Made by a program: the position numbers and the translations under genes. Shown here one piece after another: positions 1 through 7,478 of a DNA stretch of 17,554 nucleotides. The stretch comes from Nitrospirota bacterium (lineage in GTDB: Bacteria > Nitrospirota > Thermodesulfovibrionia > Thermodesulfovibrionales > UBA1546). Location of the stretch: positions 1-17,554 of the forward strand of contig SCSY01000013.1 in assembly GCA_004298625.1 (NCBI GenBank), read 5' to 3'. The notes beneath the pieces are model-generated. The model did no database searches. It had not been told where the DNA came from and worked only from the letters and a program-made list of their open reading frames with translations. How positions within the stretch are numbered: position 1 is the stretch's first letter; the number at the start of each line of letters is the position of its first letter.

Positions 1-1814
1 GGCTTTTTATAATTACAACGCCGATCATGATCTTCGGCGGCAAGGGGTTCTTTGTCGGCGCGTGGCACGCGATTAAAAGCAGGGTCGCCAACATGGATCT
101 TCTTATCGCCCTCGGCACATCTACGGCATATCTATACAGCGCCTTTGTTGTTTTTTTGCCTGGCATATTGCCGGTTGAAGAAAAGAACGTCTATTTCGAG
201 GTCTCTGCCATTATAATAGCATTCGTTCTTCTCGGAAAATACATGGAAGAGATAATCAAGAAACGGAGTTCGGCTGCTATAAGAAAACTTCTTGATCTTA
301 AGCCACAGACAGCGCGTGTTATTAGAGATAATGCAGAAGTGGAGATTCCAGCCGAATCGGTTATGGTGGATGAAATAGTTGTTGTAAGACCCGGAGAAAA
401 AATACCAACTGACGGAATTGTGATCGAAGGGCATTCATCTGTAGATGAAAAGCTGTTAACAGGCGAGAGCGTGCCTGTTGAAAAAAAGACGGGGGATCAG
501 GTAATCGGAGGCACATTGAACAAGGTAGGCTCATTTAAGTTCAGGGCGTCGAGAGTGGGCGCTGATACGACCTTGAGCCAGATAATAAAAATGGTGGAAG
601 AGGCTCAGACATCATCTTCTCAGATACAGAGGCTCGCAGACAGGGTTGCTTCATATTTCGTTCCGGCTGTCATAGGCGTAGCTTTTCTATCAGCAATCGT
701 GTGGATTCTTACAGGGAATTCTACGGCAGCCCTTTTGTCATTTGTCGCAGTTCTCATCATCGCCTGTCCTTGCGCCATCGGGATTGCAACGCCTGCTGCG
801 CTGATGGTCGGTGTGGGCAAAGGCGCTGAACTTGGAATACTGATCAGAGGGGCTGAATACCTTGAAAGGGCGGAGAAATTAAAGGCGGTGGTATTCGACA
901 AGACAGGCACGCTTACAAAGGGAGAGCCTGAGGTGACAGAAATAGTGTCAGTGAATAGTGTCAGTGAAAGTGAAATAATTCAGCTTGCTGCAATAGCAGA
1001 GAAAGGCTCTGAGCATCCTTTGGCAGAGGCAATCATAAAAAGGGCGCAGATGATGGGACTAAGTATCCCCGATGCCGAGGCATTCGAGGCAGTTCCGGGA
1101 CATGGCGTTAAAGTGAAAGCGCTTGGCAAAGAAATCATAATCGGCAACAGGAGGCTGATGCAGAATATAGGAATTGATATAAAAGATAAAGAGGCGATGA
1201 TTTCTGCGCTTGAAGAAAAAGGCAATACGGTCATGATCGTTGCGGCTGAGGGCAAACTCAAGGGGTTTATTGCCGTTGCCGACACAGTGAAGGAAAACGC
1301 GGCAGAGGTTATAAAGGGTCTTAAGGATGAAAGAATAGAAGTTGTCATGCTTACCGGTGACAATGAAAGGACTGCAAAGGCTATAGGCGCAAAAGTTGGG
1401 ATCGAAAGAATAATAGCCAATGTTCTCCCCGGCGATAAGGCAAAGGTGGTTAAAGAGCTTCAGGCAGAGGGTAAAGTAGTTGCGATGGTCGGCGACGGAA
1501 TAAACGACTCTCCTGCGCTTGCACAGGCTGATATCGGCATAGCAATTGGAAGCGGCTCTGATGTGGCAAAAGAGACCGGAGGCATTATTCTTGTGAGGGA
1601 CGATTTGAGAGACGTTATAAAGGGAATCAAGCTCAGCAGGGCAACCATGCGCAAGATTAAACAGAATCTTTTCTGGGCGCTTATTTACAACACGGTAGGC
1701 ATTCCAATAGCGGCCTTCGGGCTTTTGAATCCGATTATTGCCGCTGCTGCAATGGCCCTGAGTTCATTATCTGTCGTGAGCAATTCTGCTCTCTTAAAGA
1801 CGGTTAAGATATAG
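1..1814 (+). CDS. copA: Cu(+)-exporting P1B-type ATPase, 5'-truncated by the window edge
   Basis: Integral membrane ATPase that pumps Cu(+) out of the cytoplasm. The reading frame is open from base 3, so the ATG at 27 is internal and the N-terminus, including any HMA domain, lies outside the window. In order I see membrane helices, the actuator-domain TGES loop, the CPC metal-binding motif in the sixth helix (nt 765-773), the DKTGTLT phosphorylation site (Asp at 897-899), SEHPL and GHG in the nucleotide domain, TGDN, and GDGINDSPAL. Near the C-terminus the YN and MxxSS helices match the Cu(+) class of the family (P1B-1). A second ATPase follows after 92 bp in the same direction. The two differ throughout except for one 39-nt identical block at 939-977. 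Copper specificity is family-based inference; silver is possible. Confidence 0.93.
   Translation, partial: LFIITTPIMIFGGKGFFVGAWHAIKSRVANMDLLIALGTSTAYLYSAFVVFLPGILPVEEKNVYFEVSAIIIAFVLLGKYMEEIIKKRSSAAIRKLLDLKPQTARVIRDNAEVEIPAESVMVDEIVVVRPGEKIPTDGIVIEGHSSVDEKLLTGESVPVEKKTGDQVIGGTLNKVGSFKFRASRVGADTTLSQIIKMVEEAQTSSSQIQRLADRVASYFVPAVIGVAFLSAIVWILTGNSTAALLSFVAVLIIACPCAIGIATPAALMVGVGKGAELGILIRGAEYLERAEKLKAVVFDKTGTLTKGEPEVTEIVSVNSVSESEIIQLAAIAEKGSEHPLAEAIIKRAQMMGLSIPDAEAFEAVPGHGVKVKALGKEIIIGNRRLMQNIGIDIKDKEAMISALEEKGNTVMIVAAEGKLKGFIAVADTVKENAAEVIKGLKDERIEVVMLTGDNERTAKAIGAKVGIERIIANVLPGDKAKVVKELQAEGKVVAMVGDGINDSPALAQADIGIAIGSGSDVAKETGGIILVRDDLRDVIKGIKLSRATMRKIKQNLFWALIYNTVGIPIAAFGLLNPIIAAAAMALSSLSVVSNSALLKTVKI
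939..977 (+). repeat. 39-nt block identical to 3512-3550, with a 13-nt tandem duplication
   Basis: This block is identical base for base to 3512-3550 in the second ATPase gene, although flanking codons differ at many third positions. Inside it the unit ATAGTGTCAGTGA occurs twice in tandem (942-954 and 955-967), followed by a partial third copy (AAGTGAAA). It encodes part of a variable linker in the nucleotide-binding domain (EIVSVNSVSESEI). Confidence 0.85.
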
Positions 1815-1906
1815 CTGCCAGCCATCAGTTTGAAATTCTTGCCCATTTCCGGTTCAGCATGTTAAACTAATATAGTTGCGAAATTACTTGACAATAAGGA
1901 ATTGCC

Positions 1907-4414
1907 ATGAATGAAGTAAAAACAATTAAAGATGCTGCCAGACGGAAGATAGAAATACCTGTTACCGGAATGTCCTGCGCGGCCTGCTCTGCGAGGGTTC
2001 AGGAAAGCCTTTCAGATATGAAAGGCGTTGAAAGCGCATCCGTAAACCTTTCTGCGGAGAGGGCTACTGTGATCTATGACCCTTTCAAGGCAAATGTTGA
2101 GGATTTCCTGAGGGCGATAAAAGAATTGGGCTATGGCGCGGTTATCTCAAAACAGACAATCCCGATAAAGGGAATGAGCTGCGCCGCCTGTGTTCAAAGA
2201 GTGCAGGATGCCTTAAGCTCTCTCGACGGAGTGATAGAGGCATCGGTTAATTTTGCGACCGAAAAGGCAACTATCGAATATATACCCTCTCAGGTCGGCA
2301 TCAGGGAATTCAGAGGGATAATAAGGGATGCAGGTTATGACATTGTTTCTGCGGAAAAGGGCGAGGATATAGTTGAAAAAGAAAAACGGGAGAGGGAAGC
2401 TCATTACCGCAGACTGAAATCAAAGGTTATCACCGGCGCATTTCTTACTGTCTTGATACTTATACTGATGTACTGGGATGATCTGGGGCTTTCGTCAATT
2501 ATAGATATTCCTCATTTCACGAATCATCTTTTGCAACTGATTATCGTTACTCCGGTTCAGTTCTGGATCGGTTTACAGTTTTATACAGGCGCAATTGCTG
2601 CTGCAAGACACAGGACTACCAATATGAATACGCTTATTGCCGTCGGCACCTCGGCTGCCTTTATCTATAGCGTGATAGCGACATTTTTCCCTTCTATCTT
2701 CGAGATAAAGGGCTATACCGCCGGAGTATATTACGATACCTGCGCTGCGATTATAGTCCTGATACTTCTCGGCAGGATGCTCGAGGCGCGTGCAAAGGGA
2801 CAGACGTCAGAGGCGATAAAGAAACTTATCGGGCTTCAGCCAAAGACGGCGCGGGTGATAAAAAGGGGGTTAGGGGTTGGGGGTCAGGGATTGGAGACTG
2901 AGGTTGATATTCCGATAGATGAGGTGGAGATAGGCGATATAATTGTTGTCAGGCCTGGTGAAAAGATACCTGTTGACGGAATAATAAAGGATGGGTATTC
3001 ATCTGTTGATGAGGCAATGCTCACAGGCGAATCGCTCCCTGTTGAGAAAAAGGCAGGCGATTTTGTTATCGGCGCTACCATAAACAAGACCGGTTCGTTT
3101 AAATTCGAGGCAGCGAAGGTCGGAAGAGAAACTATGCTCGCGCAGATTATAAATATGGTTCAGGAGGCTCAGGGTTCTAAGCCTCCTATCGCGAGGATGG
3201 CAGACCTTATTGCATCATACTTTGTCCCTTCTGTTATAGGTATTGCGACACTAACGTTCATCGTCTGGTATTTCTTTGGTCCTGCGCCGTCCCTGACATA
3301 CGCAGTCCTTAATTTTATTGCGGTTCTGATAATCGCCTGCCCGTGCGCGCTCGGGCTTGCGACTCCTACATCAATAATGGTCGGGACAGGAAAGGGAGCT
3401 GAAAACGGCATACTGATAAGGGGAGGGGAATCACTGGAGACCGCTCATAAGATAAACGCGATCGTATTCGATAAGACAGGCACTATCACAAAAGGCGAGC
3501 CCGAGGTAACGGAAATAGTGTCAGTGAATAGTGTCAGTGAAAGTGAAATACTTCAACTTGCTGCCTCTGCCGAAAAGGGCTCGGAGCATCCCCTGTCTGA
3601 GGCGATAATAAATAAGGCGAGGATGATGGATATTCAGATTATGGACGCCGAGAAATTCGAGGCGGTGCCTGGGCATGGGATAAAGGCTGTGGTGGAGGGG
3701 AGGAAGATTATTCTTGGAAACTCGGCTATGATGGATCCTGCAAGGATAAAAATAAGCAGTCTCAGGGATAAAGCCGATAGTCTTGCCAATGACGGAAAAA
3801 CCCCTATGTTTGTTGCTATAGATGATGAGGCGGCAGGAATAATCAGCGTTGCAGACACGATCAAAGACGGCTCTTTAGAAGCTGTAAATGCGCTTCAGAG
3901 CCTCGGCATAGAGGTTATAATGCTGACAGGAGACAACAGGAAAACCGGAAAGGCCATGGCAAAAAAGGCCGGCATTAAAAGGGTGCTTGCCGAGGTATTG
4001 CCTGAAGATAAGGCAAATGAGGTGAAGAAGCTTCAGGCAGAGGGGCGGATAGTTGCAATGGTCGGCGACGGGATCAACGATGCTCCGGCGCTTGCGCAGG
4101 CAGATGTGGGAATCGCCATAGGCACGGGGACCGATGTAGCGATGGAGGCATCCGATATCACTCTGATTAAAGGAGATTTGCGGGGTGTTGTAACTGCAAT
4201 TGCCCTGTCAAAGGCAACAATCAAGAATATCAAGCAGAATCTTTTCTGGGCCTTCGCATACAATACAATACTCATTCCGGTTGCTGCCGGAGTTTTATTC
4301 CCGTTCTTCGGCATTCTGCTCAGTCCGATATTTGCCGCAGGCGCCATGGGGATGTCGTCTGTGACAGTTGTCTCGAATGCGCTTAGATTGAGAAAATTCA
4401 GGCTAACTCTTTAG
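1907..4414 (+). CDS. copA: Cu(+)-exporting P1B-type ATPase with two HMA domains
   Basis: Complete 835-residue Cu(+) efflux pump of the inner membrane. Two HMA metal-binding domains occupy about residues 14-80 and 83-150, with GMSCAAC motifs giving Cys24/Cys27 and Cys92/Cys95. The core follows: eight predicted helices, TGES in the actuator domain, CPC at 478-480, DKTGT with phosphorylated Asp522, SEHPL and GHG, GDGINDAP (Asp721/Asp725), and the YN and MxxSS helices of the Cu(+) class. The start is supported by TAAGGA (1895-1900) six bases before ATG. It lies 92 bp after a paralogous ATPase in the same direction, so joint transcription is likely but not shown. Odd: about nine extra residues relative to the upstream paralogue sit in the actuator domain (near residues 320-332) and are encoded by a G-rich repeat; the linker near residue 540 shares a 39-nt identical block with the paralogue. 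Confidence 0.96.
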   Translation: MNEVKTIKDAARRKIEIPVTGMSCAACSARVQESLSDMKGVESASVNLSAERATVIYDPFKANVEDFLRAIKELGYGAVISKQTIPIKGMSCAACVQRVQDALSSLDGVIEASVNFATEKATIEYIPSQVGIREFRGIIRDAGYDIVSAEKGEDIVEKEKREREAHYRRLKSKVITGAFLTVLILILMYWDDLGLSSIIDIPHFTNHLLQLIIVTPVQFWIGLQFYTGAIAAARHRTTNMNTLIAVGTSAAFIYSVIATFFPSIFEIKGYTAGVYYDTCAAIIVLILLGRMLEARAKGQTSEAIKKLIGLQPKTARVIKRGLGVGGQGLETEVDIPIDEVEIGDIIVVRPGEKIPVDGIIKDGYSSVDEAMLTGESLPVEKKAGDFVIGATINKTGSFKFEAAKVGRETMLAQIINMVQEAQGSKPPIARMADLIASYFVPSVIGIATLTFIVWYFFGPAPSLTYAVLNFIAVLIIACPCALGLATPTSIMVGTGKGAENGILIRGGESLETAHKINAIVFDKTGTITKGEPEVTEIVSVNSVSESEILQLAASAEKGSEHPLSEAIINKARMMDIQIMDAEKFEAVPGHGIKAVVEGRKIILGNSAMMDPARIKISSLRDKADSLANDGKTPMFVAIDDEAAGIISVADTIKDGSLEAVNALQSLGIEVIMLTGDNRKTGKAMAKKAGIKRVLAEVLPEDKANEVKKLQAEGRIVAMVGDGINDAPALAQADVGIAIGTGTDVAMEASDITLIKGDLRGVVTAIALSKATIKNIKQNLFWAFAYNTILIPVAAGVLFPFFGILLSPIFAAGAMGMSSVTVVSNALRLRKFRLTL
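2865..2889 (+). repeat. G-rich in-frame insertion with G-quadruplex pattern inside copA
   Basis: Four runs of three to five G (2865-2869, 2873-2876, 2879-2883, 2887-2889) are separated by loops of 2-3 nt, which meets the usual G-quadruplex pattern on the coding strand. Translated, it gives the Gly-rich RGLGVGGQGLET segment. The upstream paralogue has only four residues between the matching flanks (ARVI and EV[ED]IP), compared with thirteen here, so about 27 nt look inserted in frame. Confidence 0.75.
3512..3550 (+). repeat. Second copy of the 39-nt identical block
   Basis: Identical to 939-977, including the two tandem copies of ATAGTGTCAGTGA. It sits at the homologous position of the second ATPase gene, just after the phosphorylation motif. 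Confidence 0.85.
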
Positions 4415-4420
4415 ATTTGA

Positions 4421-4702
4421 TTAAAAATATCTGACGGAGAACGATTTAAATTCATCTTTAAACTCTTCCCATTTTACGTCAATGGAACTGACCTGTGAAG
4501 CAGGTGGGCCCTTATAACATAAGCTAATCGCTTTTTCGATATCTTCTTTCCGTCCTTCAAAAACTGCCTCGACAGCGCCGTCGCTTCTGTTTTTTACCCA
4601 TCCTTTCAGTGCGAGCAACTGTGCAACGTCTTCTGTAAATGCCCTGTAAAAAACGCCCTGCACCCTTCCTGAGATTATCAGATGCGCCCTTGCCATCTCC
4701 AT
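4421..4702 (-). CDS. acyP: Acylphosphatase
   Basis: Small cytosolic enzyme that hydrolyses acyl phosphates such as acetyl phosphate or 1,3-bisphosphoglycerate. The 93 residues are the usual family length. The signature GRVQGVFYRAF carries the phosphate-binding Arg20, and GWVKNRSDG carries the catalytic Asn38. It is convergent with the copper ATPase gene, with 6 bp between the stops. The ATG at 4702 has no upstream Shine-Dalgarno sequence; instead a consensus extended -10 box ends 7 bp before it, implying a leaderless message. A second ATG two codons in (4696) is possible, but its GGAG is too close to serve. Confidence 0.95.
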   Translation of the reverse strand: MEMARAHLIISGRVQGVFYRAFTEDVAQLLALKGWVKNRSDGAVEAVFEGRKEDIEKAISLCYKGPPASQVSSIDVKWEEFKDEFKSFSVRYF

Positions 4703-4709
4703 AAAAATA

Positions 4710-4718
4710 ATTATAGCA
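4710..4718 (-). promoter_or_regulatory. Extended -10 promoter for acylphosphatase
   Basis: Reading the minus strand gives TGC TATAAT, a perfect -10 hexamer with the TGn extension. No recognisable TTGACA lies 16-18 bp upstream, which is tolerable for extended -10 promoters. Transcription would start near the ATG at 4702, giving an almost leaderless mRNA. Confidence 0.6.
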
Positions 4719-4757
4719 CAAGGACTATCGGGGAATTTTTTTTATCTTAGAATTTGA

Positions 4758-4763
4758 TATAAT
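4758..4763 (+). promoter_or_regulatory. Candidate -10 box for the OmpA-like lipoprotein gene
   Basis: TATAAT lies 35 bp upstream of the ATG at 4798, divergent from the acylphosphatase promoter. The region 17 bp upstream is T-rich and has no good -35 match. Placement rests on the hexamer alone. Confidence 0.4.
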
Positions 4764-4797
4764 TGATTTTAGCCATAATATTTCAGGAGGTGTGATT

Positions 4798-5706
4798 ATG
4801 AAATTTGTAAGAATGTTTCCACTTGTTTTGGCGCTGTTATTCTTTGCCGGATGTGTAGTATCTCAGTCCAAATATGACGCAAGTCTTGCCGATGCCGCCA
4901 ATCTTAAAAAAGATGTTTCCGCCCTTGAAGAAAAACTCAAGGCAGAAGAGGCTGCGAAGATAGCGCTCGAAACAGCGCTTGCAAAACTGAAAAAAGAAAA
5001 AGATGAGCTGTCGGATGCGAATGCATCTCTTAAAGCTACTCTTGAGGCAAAGAAGGATGAACTGACAAATGAGCTCGTGAGCGCCAGGGCAAAGCTCTCC
5101 GAAAGAGAGCAGAAGATTAAGGAGACGGAAAATGAATTGAAATCTAAAGATATGCATATAGCAGAATTAAAAACGGCGATTGCGGGGCTCTCTCAGGAAA
5201 AATCAAAGGCGCTGGAGGAAAAAGAAGCGGCAATCGCAGAGCTTAAAAAGACATACACAAATCTCGTTGATGAGCTTAAGACCGAGATACAAAAAGGCGA
5301 GATTGCAGTCACCCAGCTCAGGGACAAACTTTCACTCAGCATGGTTGACAGGATACTTTTTGACTCAGGAAGCGCCGACGTCAAGAAAGAAGGCAAGAAG
5401 GTCCTCGACAGGGTTGCGGAGATACTGAAAAAGGTTTCCGACAAACAGATAAGGATTGAAGGGCATACCGATAATGTGCCTATTGGGCATAGGATAGCCA
5501 AGAAGTTTGCGACTAACTGGGAACTCTCAAATGCAAGGGCAACCAATGTCGTCAGATACCTGCAGGAGCAAGGGATTGATCCAAAACTCCTGAGTCCGGC
5601 CGGGTATGCAGAATACAGGCCTGTTGAATCAAATGATACGGACGAAGGCAAGGCTAAGAACCGGAGGATAGGGATAGTGCTTATTCCCCTTGACAGCGCA
5701 TTGTAA
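4798..5706 (+). CDS. OmpA/Pal-like peptidoglycan-binding lipoprotein with long coiled coil
   Basis: Probable outer-membrane lipoprotein of 302 residues that links the envelope to peptidoglycan. A signal peptide ends in a lipobox (FFAGC, lipidated Cys19). Residues about 25-180 are rich in Lys, Glu, Ala and Leu with heptad spacing, suggesting a coiled coil. An OmpA C-terminal domain covers about 186-297: FDSGSADV, GHTDN (Asp225), NWELSNARA (Arg247) and NRRIGI (288-293). Asp225 and Arg247 correspond to the diaminopimelate-binding pair of OmpA. The start is the ATG at 4798, because AGGAGG (4785-4790) is seven bases away; an in-frame GTG at 4792 lies too close. The coiled coil is longer than in Pal, so it is more like the generic OmpA/MotB-type lipoproteins. 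No Tol genes are visible nearby. Confidence 0.9.
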   Translation: MKFVRMFPLVLALLFFAGCVVSQSKYDASLADAANLKKDVSALEEKLKAEEAAKIALETALAKLKKEKDELSDANASLKATLEAKKDELTNELVSARAKLSEREQKIKETENELKSKDMHIAELKTAIAGLSQEKSKALEEKEAAIAELKKTYTNLVDELKTEIQKGEIAVTQLRDKLSLSMVDRILFDSGSADVKKEGKKVLDRVAEILKKVSDKQIRIEGHTDNVPIGHRIAKKFATNWELSNARATNVVRYLQEQGIDPKLLSPAGYAEYRPVESNDTDEGKAKNRRIGIVLIPLDSAL

Positions 5707-5749
5707 TTCGCACAATTTTGCCGTCCGTTTTTTTCAAGGCGAGAAGATA

Positions 5750-5755
5750 TATAAT
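5750..5755 (+). promoter_or_regulatory. Candidate -10 box close to the exonuclease-like gene start
   Basis: TATAAT lies 14 bp before the ATG at 5770, giving an expected leader of under ten bases. The ATG has no Shine-Dalgarno sequence. No convincing -35 is visible. Confidence 0.4.
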
Positions 5756-5769
5756 AAATCGGCTATATC

Positions 5770-6540
5770 ATGATAAGAAATACATTCAGCATATTAAACG
5801 GAATCGGCGAGAGGCTTGAGAAGAGGCTCTGGGAAAACGGCATACTGACCTGGAATGATTTCATAAATGCCCCGGATATGAAATGCATAACCAGGAATAA
5901 AAAGCCTGCTTTTGACGAACAGCTTTCTTCTGCCGGGCTTGAGCTCGATAATGCCAATGCAGAATATTTTGCCGGCGCGATAAAAAGGAGGGAGCACTGG
6001 AGGCTCTTTGACGTGTTTAAGGGCGAGGCGGCCTGCCTGGATATAGAGACCAATGGTCTTATGCCCGACAAAGGCGGGTATGTGACTGCGGTCGGGCTTT
6101 ACAACGGCTTCGATTACAAATCCTTTGTAAGGGGCAACGGGCTTTCGCCTGAGAATCTTAACAAAGAACTTTCTGCATACAAATATCTCATAACATTCTA
6201 TGGCGCTGCTTTTGACGTTCCGTTTCTGATGAGGTCAATGCCTGCCATGAAGTTTGATAAGCCTCACTTTGACCTGTGTTTCGGCGCAAGGAAGCTCGGA
6301 CTTCGGGGCGGGCTTAAGAGGCTCGAGATGGACATTGGAATCGAAAGACCGGAGGCAGTCAAGGGTATGGACGGCTACGATGCCGTAAAGCTCTGGGAAC
6401 ATGCCAGGAATGGAAGCACAGAGGCCCTTGACCTGCTTGTAATGTACAACAGAGAAGACACAGTCAACCTGTTTCATCTGGCTGATTTTATCTATCAAAG
6501 GTTGAGAGCGCAAACCGGCATAGATAAATATTTGCAGTGA
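5770..6540 (+). CDS. YprB-like 3'-5' exonuclease-fold protein (RNase H-like)
   Basis: Predicted cytosolic nuclease of the DEDD superfamily, 256 residues. The N-terminal ~30 residues (LNGIGERLEKRLWENGI) resemble a helix-hairpin-helix DNA-binding element. The nuclease fold starts near residue 87: LDIETNGL gives Asp91/Glu93 (ExoI), FYGAAFDVPFL gives Asp149 (ExoII), HFDL gives Asp168, and YNRED gives Tyr226/Asp230 (ExoIII, YxxxD form). All catalytic acids are present, so activity is plausible. It resembles the YprB family of DnaQ-like proteins; the natural substrate of that family is not settled. It stands alone, convergent with rpsU. The start lacks a Shine-Dalgarno sequence. Confidence 0.85.
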   Translation: MIRNTFSILNGIGERLEKRLWENGILTWNDFINAPDMKCITRNKKPAFDEQLSSAGLELDNANAEYFAGAIKRREHWRLFDVFKGEAACLDIETNGLMPDKGGYVTAVGLYNGFDYKSFVRGNGLSPENLNKELSAYKYLITFYGAAFDVPFLMRSMPAMKFDKPHFDLCFGARKLGLRGGLKRLEMDIGIERPEAVKGMDGYDAVKLWEHARNGSTEALDLLVMYNREDTVNLFHLADFIYQRLRAQTGIDKYLQ

Positions 6541-6553
6541 AAATAAATTAAAG

Positions 6554-6568
6554 AACTCAATATGAGTT
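6554..6568 (-). terminator. Candidate terminator between convergent genes
   Basis: A 6-bp inverted repeat (AACTCA, ATA loop, TGAGTT) overlaps the rpsU stop codon. On the minus strand it is followed by a T-rich tract (CTTTAATTTATTTT). The stem is short and AT-rich, so its strength is doubtful. It sits between the exonuclease-like gene and rpsU. Confidence 0.4.
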
Positions 6569-6773
6569 AAATAATGGTTTTATTCTGCCTTTTTAATCTG
6601 GCGGTCTTAATTCTTCTCTTTTGCGCCTCACGCTGCTTTCGCCTTGTTTTAACGGAAGGTTTTTCATAGAAAGATCTTTTTTTCAACTCTTTGAGCAGGC
6701 CGTCTTTTTGCAGCTCTCTCTTGAGAAGCTTTATAGCTCTTTCAATATCGTTACCGCTTACCTTTATCTCCAC
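6567..6773 (-). CDS. rpsU: Ribosomal protein bS21
   Basis: Small basic protein of the 30S subunit, 68 residues, near the Shine-Dalgarno-binding platform. The core AIKLLKRELQKDGLLKELKKRSFYEKPSVKTRRKQ is a clear S21 match, followed by an Arg/Lys-rich tail. The start is GTG at 6773, inside the last codons of the upstream RRM gene: the two overlap by 10 bases (GTG starts within GGG TGG AGA TAA). No strong Shine-Dalgarno sequence is visible for it, so translation is probably coupled to the RRM gene. Confidence 0.93.
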   Translation of the reverse strand: MEIKVSGNDIERAIKLLKRELQKDGLLKELKKRSFYEKPSVKTRRKQREAQKRRIKTARLKRQNKTII

Positions 6774-7090
6774 CCGCCGGGTTTCCTTCCCCCTCTGTCA
6801 AACCCTTTTCTCTCGCCTCTTCCGCCGGCAAAGCTGCCCTTTTCGCGTTGAGGTCTGGCCTCGCTGACAGTGATGGTTCTATCCAGAAGGTTTGTGCCGT
6901 TGAGGCTTGAGATTGCCTTGTCGGCATCTTCATCCGAGGTCATCTCCACAAAACCAAACCCCTTTGAACGGCCTGTTGCTGCATCTGTGATAATCTTGGC
7001 GGATTGAACCTCTCCTATTTTTGCAAATACATCCTTTAAGTCTTCTTCCGTCATCTTGTACGAAAGGTTTCCAACGTAAATCTTCTTCAT
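6764..7090 (-). CDS. RRM-domain RNA-binding protein
   Basis: A 108-residue single-stranded-RNA-binding protein. One RRM spans residues 1-80 with RNP2 (KIYVGNL, residues 3-9) and RNP1 (KGFGFVEM, about 44-51). The C-terminal ~25 residues are rich in Gly, Arg and Lys (GGRGERKGFDRGGRKPGG), a tail typical of bacterial and cyanobacterial RRM proteins. AAAGGAGG seven to eight bases before ATG is a strong ribosome-binding site. The stop overlaps the rpsU start, and a cold-shock gene lies 88 bp upstream in the same direction, giving a cluster of RNA chaperone or translation genes. The physiological target is unknown. Confidence 0.93.
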   Translation of the reverse strand: MKKIYVGNLSYKMTEEDLKDVFAKIGEVQSAKIITDAATGRSKGFGFVEMTSDEDADKAISSLNGTNLLDRTITVSEARPQREKGSFAGGRGERKGFDRGGRKPGGWR

Positions 7091-7127
7091 TTTTCTCCTC
7101 CTTTAGAGAATGTGTGTTGTAATTGGT

Positions 7128-7156
7128 ATTTTTGAAAGAAAAGACGCATGTATCAA
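7128..7156 (-). promoter_or_regulatory. Weak candidate promoter for the RRM-rpsU pair
   Basis: On the minus strand TTGATA and AAAAAT (4/6 to the -10 consensus) are separated by 17 bp, in the gap between the cold-shock gene and the RRM gene. The gap has no clear terminator, so readthrough from the cold-shock promoter is also possible. Confidence 0.3.
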
Positions 7157-7178
7157 TACAATAGCGGCTTTTTAGGTT

Positions 7179-7379
7179 TTAAACCTTAACAACGTTTACA
7201 GCCCTTGGACCTTTCGGGCCTTTTTCAATATCAAAGCTGACTGCGTCGCCTTCTGCAAGCGTTTTGAACCCGTCGCCTGAAATTGACGAAAAGTGAACAA
7301 AAACATCGCTGCCTTCATCTGTAGTAATAAAACCAAACCCCTTGCTCTCATTAAACCACTTCACTGCACCATTAGACAT
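7179..7379 (-). CDS. Cold-shock family protein (CspA type)
   Basis: A 66-residue single cold-shock domain that binds single-stranded nucleic acid and acts as an RNA chaperone. Motifs are GAVKWFNESKGFGFIT (RNP1) and DVFVHFSSI (RNP2), followed by a conserved end (EKGPKGPRAVNV). The length is normal for CspA. AAGGAGG nine bases before ATG supports the start. A promoter at 7494-7522 gives a leader of about 105 nt, as in other cold-shock genes with structured 5' UTRs. Whether it is cold-induced cannot be seen from sequence. Confidence 0.96.
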   Translation of the reverse strand: MSNGAVKWFNESKGFGFITTDEGSDVFVHFSSISGDGFKTLAEGDAVSFDIEKGPKGPRAVNVVKV

Positions 7380-7446
7380 CTGCTGAATCCTCCTTGAAAA
7401 AAATTATTAGTCCGGAAGAAGCCAAATAAAAAAGACCCAAAAACAA

Positions 7447-7478
7447 AAGTTTTTGCGGCCTTCATCTGACAAAAACTT
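7447..7478 (-). promoter_or_regulatory. Hairpin in the cold-shock gene leader
   Basis: A perfect 9-bp inverted repeat (AAGTTTTTG at 7447-7455 and CAAAAACTT at 7470-7478) with a 14-nt loop lies near the 5' end of the predicted cold-shock transcript. Temperature-dependent leader structure is known for cspA. The resemblance here is only positional. Confidence 0.4.

Noticed and set aside
1888..1893. TTGACA as a -35 for the second copper ATPase
   Set aside because: It lies only 13 bp before the ATG at 1907, so the matching -10 would fall inside the coding region and remove the ribosome-binding site.
4792..4797. GTG at 4792 as start of the OmpA-like lipoprotein
   Set aside because: AGGAGG ends one base before it; ATG at 4798 has proper spacing.
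7181..7195. AGGTTTAAAACCT near the cold-shock stop as a terminator
   Set aside because: The stem is AT-rich with almost no loop and is followed by A residues, not T, on the transcribed strand.
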